18,830 nucleotides of DNA from assembly GCA_030593185.1 (NCBI GenBank), contig JAUVHQ010000009.1, forward strand, positions 1 to 18,830, given 5' to 3'. The notes below the pieces were generated by a model. That model had not been told where the DNA came from. It did no database searches and saw nothing but the letters and a program-made list of their open reading frames with translations. The translations under genes and the position numbers were made by a program. Below are positions 6,385 to 14,037 of this stretch, piece after piece. The first letter of the stretch is position 1; the number at the start of each line of letters is the position of its first letter. This DNA is from Bacteroidota bacterium. GTDB taxonomy: Bacteria > Bacteroidota > Bacteroidia > Bacteroidales > VadinHA17.

Positions 6385-7836
6385 TTATTTTACCCGTTTT
6401 TCTTTTATCAGGTATAATCCGGTGAAAGTAATTAGCCCATTTAGAATTAGCAATTCAAAACCAAACTGGTATCCTCCTAATAAGGTTTCTGAATATATGT
6501 TAAGAATATAGCATATAACGGGAGAAGACAGGGCTACCCATGGTACCAGTTTATCTTTAACCTTAAATTTTGTAAAAAGCCCAAAACTGTATAATCCCAG
6601 TAACGGACCATAAGTATAACCCGCCACAGTAAAAATAGCACTGATAACGCTTTGATCGTTAATAACCTTAAAGATCAGTATAACAATTACCAGGATGACT
6701 GAGATTAATATATGAACACGCTTCCTGATCCTTTTCAGAGCATTCTCAACCAACCCTTTTGTGTTAAGAATATCTACTGTAAATGAAGTAGTTAGTGAAG
6801 TAAGTGCCGAATCGGCACTGGAATAAGCTGCAGCGATCAAACCAAGAATAAAAAGAACAGTGACAACAGGCTGTAGATAACCCTGAGTGGCAATAAGAGG
6901 GAACAGATCATCTGTGTGCTCAGGTATACTAATTCCATTAGAAGTAGCATATACAAATAGTAGTACTCCCAATGACATAAATAAAAGGTTAACCGGTACT
7001 AATACGATGCTGAACCAATACATGTTTTTCTTTGCCTCTTTAATATTCTTGCAGCTTAAGTTCTTCTGCATCATATCCTGATCAAGACCTGTCATAACAA
7101 TAGTTATAAATGCACCGCTGAAAAACTGTTTCAGGAAATATCGCTTGTCATGCAAATCATCAAAAAATAATACTCGTGAAAGGGAATGATCTGCAACAGT
7201 TTTCACCATTGATCTAAAATCAAGATTCAAAGAACGGCTTATAAAATATACACTTAACCCTACTGCCAGGAGCATGAATAAAGTTTGAAGACTATCAGTC
7301 CAGATTATTGTTTTGATACCTCCTTTATTGGTATATAACCATATCAGCAGAACAGTTATAACAACAGTAGCAATAAATGGTACATTCCACTCGCTGAAAA
7401 CAGTTATTTGTAAAACATTAGCAACAAGGAACAACCGTACAGCAGCACCAATAATCCGTGAAAGCAGGAAAAATGCCGCTCCTGTTTTATATGAAAAGAA
7501 CCCAAACCTGGATTCAAGATATGTATATATTGAAGTAAGATTCAGCTTATAATATAAAGGCATCAAAACATTGGCAACCACGAGATAGCCAAGAAGATAG
7601 CCAATCACCATCTGCATATACGAAAACTGGCTGTCAACAACCCATCCGGGAACCGATATAAAAGTAACACCCGACAGACTTGCACCAATCATTCCAAAAG
7701 CAACAATATACCAGGGAGACTTACGATTTCCGAGGAAGAAAGCAGCATTATCAGCTTTCTTTCCAGTTAGGTAAGAAATAATTAAAAGCACTAAGAAATA
7801 ACCAGCAATGATTGAGAAAATAACTCCCGGTGACAT
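6385..7836 (-). CDS. Sodium:solute symporter (SSS/SLC5 family)
   Basis: A 483-residue inner-membrane transporter with about 13 hydrophobic helices, the usual size and topology of the sodium:solute symporter family (LeuT fold). Seen: N-terminal helix 4-25; the conserved second-helix segment with GASLSGVTFISVPGW (about 51-65); a tract reading GLIAAAYSSADSALTSLTTSF that carries the Ser/Thr residues expected at the Na2 sodium site; and AGYTYGPLLGLYSFGLF towards the C-terminus. The family imports sugars, amino acids, carboxylates or similar solutes with sodium. The substrate cannot be assigned here, because the neighbours (acyl-CoA synthetase convergent, recR divergent) do not hint at one. ATG at 7836 directly precedes the first helix and no alternative start is needed. 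The upstream sequence on this strand shows only a near-match to a -7 element (AACTTTTG, 7876-7869). Confidence 0.9.
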   Translation of the reverse strand: MSPGVIFSIIAGYFLVLLIISYLTGKKADNAAFFLGNRKSPWYIVAFGMIGASLSGVTFISVPGWVVDSQFSYMQMVIGYLLGYLVVANVLMPLYYKLNLTSIYTYLESRFGFFSYKTGAAFFLLSRIIGAAVRLFLVANVLQITVFSEWNVPFIATVVITVLLIWLYTNKGGIKTIIWTDSLQTLFMLLAVGLSVYFISRSLNLDFRSMVKTVADHSLSRVLFFDDLHDKRYFLKQFFSGAFITIVMTGLDQDMMQKNLSCKNIKEAKKNMYWFSIVLVPVNLLFMSLGVLLFVYATSNGISIPEHTDDLFPLIATQGYLQPVVTVLFILGLIAAAYSSADSALTSLTTSFTVDILNTKGLVENALKRIRKRVHILISVILVIVILIFKVINDQSVISAIFTVAGYTYGPLLGLYSFGLFTKFKVKDKLVPWVALSSPVICYILNIYSETLLGGYQFGFELLILNGLITFTGLYLIKEKRVK

Positions 7837-7919
7837 AATCTGAAATAGTTAATAGCTTGATTGACCTGCAAAAGTTTGAAACGCAAGATTAGCAAAAACA
7901 TCTAAAAAAAAGAAAAAAG

Positions 7920-7951
7920 ATTGTTTAAACAGTAAATTGCAGTTAATTTTG
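7920..7951 (+). promoter_or_regulatory. Bacteroidota-type promoter for recR (ATTG-N20-TAATTTTG)
   Basis: TAATTTTG at 7944-7951 is a perfect TAnnTTTG. ATTG at 7920-7923 matches three of four -33 bases with a 20-base spacer. The predicted start near 7958 leaves a leader of roughly 19 bases before the recR ATG at 7977. Confidence 0.5.
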
Positions 7952-7976
7952 AACAAATAACAGACAATTATTTATA

Positions 7977-8606
7977 ATGCTCGGAAATATATACTCCTCA
8001 AAACTACTGGAGAATGCTGTAAATGAATTCAGTAAGCTCCCTGGTATAGGAAAAAAGACTGCACTAAGACTAGTTCTTTTCTTGCTAAGGCAAAACAAAG
8101 ATGAGGTTCAGAGCTTTGGAGATTCGATTATCAAATTGCATAATGAAATAAAATACTGCCGAAGTTGTAATAACATCTCCGATACAGATCTTTGCAAGAT
8201 TTGTGCAAACCCCTCACGAGACCATTCTACAATTTGTATCGTTGAAAATATCCGGGACGTTTTATCAATAGAAAACACTCAACAATATCATGGTATCTAC
8301 CACGTACTAGGCTGTATCATATCTCCCATTGACGGATTCGGGCCCGGGGACCTTATGCTTAAAACTCTTGAAACAAAGATCAAAAATGAAGAACAGGTAA
8401 AAGAAATAATACTTGCTTTACCGACAACTATGGAAGGGGATACCACCAATTTCTATCTTTACAGGAAATTTAAAGATTCCGGAGTAAAGATTTCCACACT
8501 TGCAAGAGGTGTTTCAATTGGTGATGATCTGGAATACGCAGATGAAATAACTTTAGGACGGTCAATTGTTAACCGAACCCTGTTTGAATCTTCATTCTCA
8601 TCCTGA
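7977..8606 (+). CDS. recR: Recombination mediator protein RecR
   Basis: RecR works with RecO (and RecF) in the cytoplasm to load RecA onto SSB-coated single-stranded DNA during gap repair. The 209-residue product has the full family layout: an N-terminal helix-hairpin-helix (LPGIGKKTALRL, 21-32), a four-cysteine zinc finger (Cys61, Cys64, Cys73, Cys76), a Toprim domain from about residue 85 (CIVE, YHVLGC, ALPTTMEGDTT), and the C-terminal Walker-B-like LEYADEITLGRS (185-196). YHVLGC replaces the more common YHVLGG, a minor variant. ATG 7977 gives the expected N-terminus and sits just after a promoter-like element. It is divergent from the symporter and probably transcribed alone. Confidence 0.97.
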   Translation: MLGNIYSSKLLENAVNEFSKLPGIGKKTALRLVLFLLRQNKDEVQSFGDSIIKLHNEIKYCRSCNNISDTDLCKICANPSRDHSTICIVENIRDVLSIENTQQYHGIYHVLGCIISPIDGFGPGDLMLKTLETKIKNEEQVKEIILALPTTMEGDTTNFYLYRKFKDSGVKISTLARGVSIGDDLEYADEITLGRSIVNRTLFESSFSS

Positions 8607-8612
8607 TATAAG

Positions 8613-8631
8613 AAGTAAAATAGTTTTACTT
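8613..8631 (+). terminator. AT-rich hairpin just after recR, weak terminator candidate
   Basis: AAGTAAAA-TAG-TTTTACTT is a perfect 8-bp stem with a 3-base loop, starting 7 bases after the recR stop. It is AT-rich and no T-run follows, so termination strength is doubtful. Confidence 0.35.
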
Positions 8632-8669
8632 ACTCAACCACTCAACTTACTTAACTTACTCAACTAATT
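8623..8669 (+). repeat. Heptamer-type pyrimidine repeat (copy B)
   Basis: A short tract of ACTTACTC/AACCACTC/AACTTACT units between recR and the glycosyltransferase. Two stretches are identical to parts of copy A: 8629-8648 matches 1053-1072 (20 bases) and 8646-8661 matches 804-819 (16 bases). It therefore belongs to the same repeat family. Confidence 0.75.
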
Positions 8670-8740
8670 TCAAACTTTAGGCATTTCAGACATTTTAAAT
8701 TACTTTTATCATTTATCCTTTCACCTTGTCATTGTGCATT

Positions 8741-10690
8741 ATGAAGCTTTCGGTAATTATTGTCAACTATAATGTCCGGTTTTTCTTAGACCAATGCCTA
8801 AGATCTGTATTCAAAGCATTAAAAAACATTAGTTCAGAAGTTTTTGTTGTTGATAATAATTCCCTCGATGGATCAATTTCTATGTTAAGGAAAAACTTTC
8901 CTGATGTAAAACTGATCAGGAACGACGAAAACTATGGTTTCTCAAGGGCTAATAACCAGGCAATTAAAAAAGCCGGGGGAGAATATATTTTATTATTAAA
9001 TCCTGATACAATGGTAGAAGAATTCACCTTTGAAAAATGTATCAGGTTTATGGATGAACATAAAGATGCAGGAGCTTTAGGTGTCCGGCTTATTGATGGG
9101 AAAGGTCGTTTCCTGCCTGAATCAAAACGTAGTCTGCCAACACCGGGGGTCGCCTTTTTTAAAATATTCGGTCTTACCCGACTTTTTTCAAAATCAAAAT
9201 TATTCGGGAAATATAATCTTGGTTACCTAAACCCTGAAGAAACCAATAAAGTTGATGTAATTCCGGGTGCATTTATGTTCCTTCGAATGAGTGCTCTGGA
9301 CAAAACCGGATTACTTGATGAAAACTTTTTTATGTATGGTGAAGATATTGATCTTTCATACAGGTTGAAAAAAGCTGGTTTTTCCAACTATTATTACCCC
9401 GGAACAACAATTATACACTATAAAGGGGAAAGCACAAGGAAAAGCAGCATCAATTATGTGGTACAATTCTATAAAGCGATGATAATATTTGCCAAAAAAC
9501 ATTTTTCAATTGGCAACAGGCATATTTTTCTTCTTTTTATTAATCTTGCCATTTATTTCAGGGCAAGCCTTTCTATCCTTAAAAGAGCAATAGGCACTCT
9601 GCTTTTACCTTTAATTGATGCATTACTGATTTTTTCAGGTTTTTTCATATTAACCCCTTTCTGGGCAAATATTAAATTCCAGGATGCAGATTATTACCCC
9701 GTTGAGTTCCTGCAATTTGTAGTACCAGTTTATATATTAATATGGATAATTTCAATATATATCAATAATGGCTATGATAAGCCTGCAAGGCCTGTAAATA
9801 TTCTTTTAGGAATTATTACCGGCACAATTCTTATTCTTATAATATACGCACTTCTTCCGTCATATCTGAGATTTTCGAGGGCATTGATATTAATGGGAGG
9901 AATATTAGCATTGGGGTTAACACTGACTTTTCGGTTTTTCGTAAACAAACTTGGAATCGCAATTTTTAAGTTATATCCGGATACAAAAAAAATATTGATA
10001 ATCGCCGATCATATTGAGTATCAACGGTTGAAAAAGATCATTCCCAACCTTGCTCAAATGCGCAAAATTGCAGGCTTTGTACATCCGGGTGGAGACTCAG
10101 AAGAAAATGACTCGTTGGGACCATATAACCAACTCGCTGATATTATCAGGATAAACAAGGTAGATGAAATAATTTTTTCAGCTAAAGCAATTTCTTCTGA
10201 AGAAATTATCCAAAATATGATGAAATTAAGCCAGCTTAACATTGATTTTAAAATTGCACATCCTGAAGGATTATCTATCATAGGAAGTCATTCAATTGAT
10301 TCAAAAGGTGAAATATTTGAAATCAGTCTGAATGCTGTTAGCAAGAAAAAGAACCTCCGTAAGAAAAGAGTACTGGACCTGACCATCTCATTATTATTTC
10401 TGCTAACATTACCCATATCACTGCTTACTGTTAAGAAAAAACATGGTTTTATTGTAAATATATTTTATGTAATTTCAGGCAGAAAATCATGGGTTGGATA
10501 CAATTTGCAAGCAGATTCAAAAAGCATTGAACAAGATTCAGTTCAACAAGGTGTACTGACTCCAGCGAGTCTGTATCCTCGTTCTACCGGGCAGGAAATT
10601 AAGCGCATTAATCTTTCTTATGCAAAAGATTACCGGTTATCAAAAGACCTTGAGATAATCCTTAAGAAATGGAAACAATTAGGTGAATAA
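8741..10690 (+). CDS. GT2 glycosyltransferase fused to a core-deleted polyprenyl glycosylphosphotransferase-like module
   Basis: A 649-residue membrane protein. Residues 1-255 form a family-2 (GT-A) glycosyltransferase: SVIIVNYN (4-11), VVDNNSLDGS (36-45), LLNPDT (85-90) and the acceptor-site motif GEDIDLSYR (200-208). Four or five membrane helices follow (about 262-278, 283-307, 325-341, 352-373, 381-400), then a Rossmann-like segment (about 415-510) like the domain that precedes the catalytic part in WcaJ/WbaP-type polyprenyl-phosphate sugar transferases. From 541, KKRVLDLTISLLFLLTLPISLL looks like the re-entrant helix of that family, and the end (626-643, YAKDYRLSKDLEIILKKW) like its C-terminus. 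The catalytic middle, with the RxRVG, K/R-S/T-M and DELPQ motifs, is absent. The likely role is adding a sugar to a lipid-linked or surface glycan; the second module is probably not catalytic. ATG 8741 is preferred over an in-frame TTG at 8726. Confidence 0.82.
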   Translation: MKLSVIIVNYNVRFFLDQCLRSVFKALKNISSEVFVVDNNSLDGSISMLRKNFPDVKLIRNDENYGFSRANNQAIKKAGGEYILLLNPDTMVEEFTFEKCIRFMDEHKDAGALGVRLIDGKGRFLPESKRSLPTPGVAFFKIFGLTRLFSKSKLFGKYNLGYLNPEETNKVDVIPGAFMFLRMSALDKTGLLDENFFMYGEDIDLSYRLKKAGFSNYYYPGTTIIHYKGESTRKSSINYVVQFYKAMIIFAKKHFSIGNRHIFLLFINLAIYFRASLSILKRAIGTLLLPLIDALLIFSGFFILTPFWANIKFQDADYYPVEFLQFVVPVYILIWIISIYINNGYDKPARPVNILLGIITGTILILIIYALLPSYLRFSRALILMGGILALGLTLTFRFFVNKLGIAIFKLYPDTKKILIIADHIEYQRLKKIIPNLAQMRKIAGFVHPGGDSEENDSLGPYNQLADIIRINKVDEIIFSAKAISSEEIIQNMMKLSQLNIDFKIAHPEGLSIIGSHSIDSKGEIFEISLNAVSKKKNLRKKRVLDLTISLLFLLTLPISLLTVKKKHGFIVNIFYVISGRKSWVGYNLQADSKSIEQDSVQQGVLTPASLYPRSTGQEIKRINLSYAKDYRLSKDLEIILKKWKQLGE

Positions 10691-10885
10691 GGAGGAGAAA
10701 AGGCAAAAGGCAAAAGCTTGCCACGTGAAATGCGACGCCTGCCCTGTGAAATTTGAGGCACGAAAATATTTCATCAGGGAAGGAGCACATTTCACTGTGG
10801 GCAAAAGGGAAGAATGAAGAGAGGAAAGTAAAAAGTATGGAGTAAGGAGGAAGAGGTGAGAAGTGAGAGGTGAGAAATGAGAAGT
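10691..10885 (-). repeat. Heptamer repeat block (copy C, opposite orientation to copy A) with embedded hairpins
   Basis: On the minus strand this reads as the same pyrimidine heptamers as copy A. The complement of 10808-10860 aligns with 984-1036 with about 6 mismatches in 53 and no gaps, and the similarity continues, more degenerate, through 10861-10885. The block is interrupted by a hairpin element at 10721-10800. Beyond that, GGCAAAA units at 10701-10716 mirror the TTTTGCC units of copy A. Confidence 0.8.
10721..10800 (+). repeat. Nested hairpin element: one dyad inserted in another
   Basis: The outer halves, 10721-10737 and 10780-10800, correspond to the uninterrupted element at 858-895 (first half 17/17 identical, second half one mismatch, C for T). 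Between them lie 42 bases (10738-10779) containing a second, related dyad: CCCTGTGAAAT (10742-10752) pairs with ATTTCATCAGGG (10768-10779) with one bulged base, as in the outer stem. This is best explained by insertion of one small element into the loop of another, or by deletion in the other copy. Confidence 0.65.
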
Positions 10886-11073
10886 AAACTCGTAACATTT
10901 TAGTCATTTTAGTCACTTATAACTTTAGGCACTTTTTTATTTAATTGTTTTACAAAGGTTCTGGTAATATTTCAGTTATCCTTTATCAATTTATTTTAAT
11001 AGTTCATCATAAATTTATTAAATCAATTTATTATATTAGTAAATTCGTATCATTCCATTAACAGGTTATTTTT

Positions 11074-13923
11074 ATGAGACCATTGTTCCTCAGTTTACTT
11101 ATTGCTTTTCTTTTATCTATATCTGCGTCGGGACAAAAGAAAAGAGAGTTTAAAGAAAAATTCTTTGAGGCGGAATCATATATTCTGTACGAGGAATACA
11201 ATGAAGCTCTTCCGGGTTATCTTGATTTACTTAAAATTTACCCTGAAAATGACAATTACAGGTACAGGATCGGACAGTGTTACCTGAACACCCCCGGACA
11301 AAAAGATAAAGCGATAGAATATCTGGAAAAAGCAATTTTGAACACAGACGAGAAGTACAAAGAAGGTTCTTTCAGGGAAACACAAGCACCTGTAGATGCT
11401 TATTATTTTCTGGCCAATGCATATCGGGTAAATAAACAACTTGATAAAGCACTTGAAATCTATTCCATATTTAAAGAATTGCTTAACCCAAAGATTTATG
11501 ATTCGGTTGTTGTTAATAAACAGATGGAGTCATGCTTAAATGCGAAAAAACTACAGCAGAATCCATTATTCCTCAAATATTATAACCTTGGAGAGCCTGT
11601 AAATACACGTTTCTCCGATTATAATCCTGTTGTTTCCGGAGACGGCACAAAAATGATTTACACACGGGCCCTGCAATTTTTCGACGGTGTTTTCTTTTCT
11701 GAAAAAGTTAATGGTACCTGGAGTAACCCTATTGATTTAACATTCCAGTTAGGAGTGGATGAGGATCTGTACCCCTGTGCACTTTCGTGGGACGGGACAA
11801 CTCTCTACCTTTATAAACTCGATAATTATGTTGGAAATATCTATATCAGCCATTACTCAAATGGTGTGTGGTCGAGTGTAGAGAAATTGAACGAAAATAT
11901 AAATGATAAATACTGGGAATCTCATGCCTGTGTTACCAAAGATGAGAATATAATGTATTTTACCAGCAACCGGAAAGGAACATACGGAGGGCTTGATATA
12001 TACAAATCTGTAAAAGACTCGCTCGGCGAATGGGGACCGGCAGTTAACCTTGGACCTAATATCAATACAGAATATAATGAAGAAACACCTTTTATTACTG
12101 AAGATGGACAAACCTTGTTTTTTAGTTCATACGGACACTTTAACACAGGGGGATATGATATTTTGTATTCTACATTACTGGATTCTGCTGAATGGTCAAA
12201 ACCATTAAATATGGGGTATCCTATTAATACTCCAGATGATGATCTTTTTTACGCACCTGCAAAAGATGGAAACTTTGCTTATTACTCACAGTTTACTACT
12301 GAAGGAATGGGCGAAAGAGATATTTTTCTGCTGGAAATTTTTTCCGAAGAACATCCAAGGAAATTCAGGCTGTCAGGTATAGTATCTATAAAAGATATCA
12401 AATGGAAGTTTGATGAATCATTCAGAGTATATGTTGTTAGCTATCCGGCAGGCGATACAATTGCGATTGTTAAACCCAACTTAGAAACCGGAGAATATTT
12501 TGTAGAAGTGATTGCCGGTAATTACCAATTGATTTTCAGTGGGACAAATCTTGAAAAGACAAGTGAACTTATTTCTATGTCAGCAAACCAGGAAAATGAC
12601 AGGATACAAATACCTCCTGTGGAATTGATACCGCTGGATCTGATTGCTGATTTTGAGATACCGGACACCAGTTTTGTTGTTACTGATAATAAGCCACTTA
12701 TATTACAACTTGAGACTGAAAATAACTCCCAGCTGATTGTCCAATACTTTCAAGACTCCTTATTACAAAAAGTTGACACGTTTTACATCAAAGATACTTT
12801 ATTTGCCTACAAAGCTATTCCGCTTGAAGGTGATAACCAACTGAAATTTACGCTTACAGATCAATTTGGCAATCAAACCATAAAAGAAACTGAAATATCA
12901 TTCATCCCACCGGTCAAAAAACCTGTTGCAGATTTAATTTCAAAAAGTCGAAAGGAAGAACCACCTGAAGAACTTACAGATCTGCTCGGAACTCTTAAAA
13001 ACCTTGCAAAAAGTGATAATCTGATAGCTGTTCTTGCAGATATTAACCTTAAGGATCAAGAGATTGGAACTTCTGAAGAATTATTTGAATATCTTGCCAA
13101 ACAATCAATCCCAAAAAATGAATTGGAAGAGATAGTAACCGTTGGAGCAAACGATGGTATTATTAAAATTGAAGATTTCAGAAATTTTATTGCTGTCAAT
13201 ACAGAAAAAGATATGAGCAATATCATTGATGAAATTGATCTGCAGAAAGAAAATATTAGCACGCCTGATGAATTGATGCAGCATCTGACAGAAAAGGCAG
13301 GCATATCATCAGCATTTACAGAAGAAGAAGTTAAATCAATATTTATTATCGATGATCTCCACAATCGGGATCTTTTAATAACTTTTAAAGAATCATTAAC
13401 CAAATATGCTTACGGCGATTTAAAGGAAATCCTTGATACTCTCCAGATTCCTGGCCCGGAAATACAAACATCATCGCAATTATATGAATATCTTTCCAGG
13501 CAAGTTGAGCAGAAAAATATTAAAGAAAAAGATTTTCAACTACTCATTTATTCAATAGCACTAAATGGTAATCCTGAAGTAAAAAACTTCCATAATAAGC
13601 TATTAATTGAATCTGACGGAGAACTTAAATCATTTCTTCAGACTTTGAACCCTGAAGAGGTGAAAATAAACAATGCAGATGATTTAATTGAATATTTATT
13701 ACAAAAATCTTCAACTGAGAAATTTACCAGTGAAGATGTAGTAAATATAATTACTAAAATAGTTTCCGGTAGTGAGTTAGACGAAGAAAAAATTACCGGC
13801 TATATCTCTTCAACAAAAGAAAAAGCCCGAAATGCCCGAAGACGAATTGCCTGGGGACTATCACTCGTTTTGGTAGCTATTATCTTCTTTTACATTCAAC
13901 GGAAAAAAAAGCATAAGGAATAG
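11074..13923 (+). CDS. PorE-like TPR/PD40 protein lacking OmpA, with novel C-terminal repeats and membrane anchor
   Basis: A 949-residue exported protein, first of four related genes. Seen: signal peptide (1-20, ending SASG before QKK); TPR-like helices about 24-160, including the array's shared AP-x5-L-x2-AY motif (105-117); PD40/TolB-like beta-propeller blades about 170-420 with TYGGLDIY and GGYDI; a carboxypeptidase-regulatory-like domain about 430-520; and a beta-rich Ig-like stretch about 522-612. Instead of an OmpA domain, residues about 640-912 hold four helical repeats with a shared Leu-rich core (TSEELFEYL at 666, TPDELMQHL at 730, TSSQLYEYL at 799, NADDLIEYL at 867; spacing 64-69). 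A single transmembrane helix (925-941) follows, flanked by RRR and RKKKHK. The implied topology is periplasmic bulk with a short cytoplasmic tail. By analogy with PorE it may scaffold a type IX secretion or envelope complex; the repeats are unrecognised. It is 114 bp from gene 2. Confidence 0.8.
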   Translation: MRPLFLSLLIAFLLSISASGQKKREFKEKFFEAESYILYEEYNEALPGYLDLLKIYPENDNYRYRIGQCYLNTPGQKDKAIEYLEKAILNTDEKYKEGSFRETQAPVDAYYFLANAYRVNKQLDKALEIYSIFKELLNPKIYDSVVVNKQMESCLNAKKLQQNPLFLKYYNLGEPVNTRFSDYNPVVSGDGTKMIYTRALQFFDGVFFSEKVNGTWSNPIDLTFQLGVDEDLYPCALSWDGTTLYLYKLDNYVGNIYISHYSNGVWSSVEKLNENINDKYWESHACVTKDENIMYFTSNRKGTYGGLDIYKSVKDSLGEWGPAVNLGPNINTEYNEETPFITEDGQTLFFSSYGHFNTGGYDILYSTLLDSAEWSKPLNMGYPINTPDDDLFYAPAKDGNFAYYSQFTTEGMGERDIFLLEIFSEEHPRKFRLSGIVSIKDIKWKFDESFRVYVVSYPAGDTIAIVKPNLETGEYFVEVIAGNYQLIFSGTNLEKTSELISMSANQENDRIQIPPVELIPLDLIADFEIPDTSFVVTDNKPLILQLETENNSQLIVQYFQDSLLQKVDTFYIKDTLFAYKAIPLEGDNQLKFTLTDQFGNQTIKETEISFIPPVKKPVADLISKSRKEEPPEELTDLLGTLKNLAKSDNLIAVLADINLKDQEIGTSEELFEYLAKQSIPKNELEEIVTVGANDGIIKIEDFRNFIAVNTEKDMSNIIDEIDLQKENISTPDELMQHLTEKAGISSAFTEEEVKSIFIIDDLHNRDLLITFKESLTKYAYGDLKEILDTLQIPGPEIQTSSQLYEYLSRQVEQKNIKEKDFQLLIYSIALNGNPEVKNFHNKLLIESDGELKSFLQTLNPEEVKINNADDLIEYLLQKSSTEKFTSEDVVNIITKIVSGSELDEEKITGYISSTKEKARNARRRIAWGLSLVLVAIIFFYIQRKKKHKE

Positions 13924-13940
13924 TACACAATTTACAAAAT

Positions 13941-13968
13941 TCTCTATAAAACGAAATTTATTAAGAGA
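13941..13968 (+). terminator. Weak hairpin after first PorE-like gene
   Basis: TCTCTATAAA pairs with TTTATTAAGAGA around an ACGAAA loop with a small bulge, 18 bases after the stop codon. No T-run follows, so it may attenuate rather than terminate. A promoter for the next gene lies directly downstream, consistent with separate transcription. Confidence 0.3.
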
Positions 13969-13983
13969 GTAGAAAAAATAATT

Positions 13984-14013
13984 TTTGAATGCGTCCATAA
14001 ATTATTAATTTTG
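13984..14013 (+). promoter_or_regulatory. Bacteroidota-type promoter (TTTG-N18-TAATTTTG) for the second PorE-like gene
   Basis: TTTG at 13984-13987 and TAATTTTG at 14006-14013 match both boxes exactly with an 18-base spacer, slightly shorter than the usual 19-21. The transcription start would fall near 14020, about 18 bases before ATG 14038. This rules out the in-frame TTG at 14020 as a practical start. Confidence 0.6.
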
Positions 14014-14037
14014 TTATAATTGGTTAACATGTGTATC

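Larger units (their letters stand above)
10691..11073. other. 383-bp intergenic region: purine-rich repeat block then AT-rich leader
   Basis: No gene is supported. Bases 10691-10885 hold repeat copy C with the nested hairpin, and 10900-11073 is AT-rich leader of the PorE-like array. A one-mismatch -7 element (TAAATTCG, 11040-11047) lies 27 bases before the ATG at 11074, without a clear -33 box. A minus-strand open frame across 10662-10916 is a translation of the repeat and is not a gene. Confidence 0.6.

Noticed and set aside
8726..8740. TTG-initiated extension of the glycosyltransferase
   Set aside because: ATG 8741 gives the canonical MKLSVIIVNYN start of a GT2 domain with nothing missing.
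10662..10916. Minus-strand open frame of 84 codons
   Set aside because: Same cause: the minus strand of repeat copy C is pyrimidine-rich and stop-free. It also overlaps the end of the glycosyltransferase.
13056..13403. Minus-strand open frame of 115 codons, and a similar one at 15253-15618
   Set aside because: Both lie wholly inside well-supported plus-strand coding sequence and have no domain similarity; they are shadow frames.
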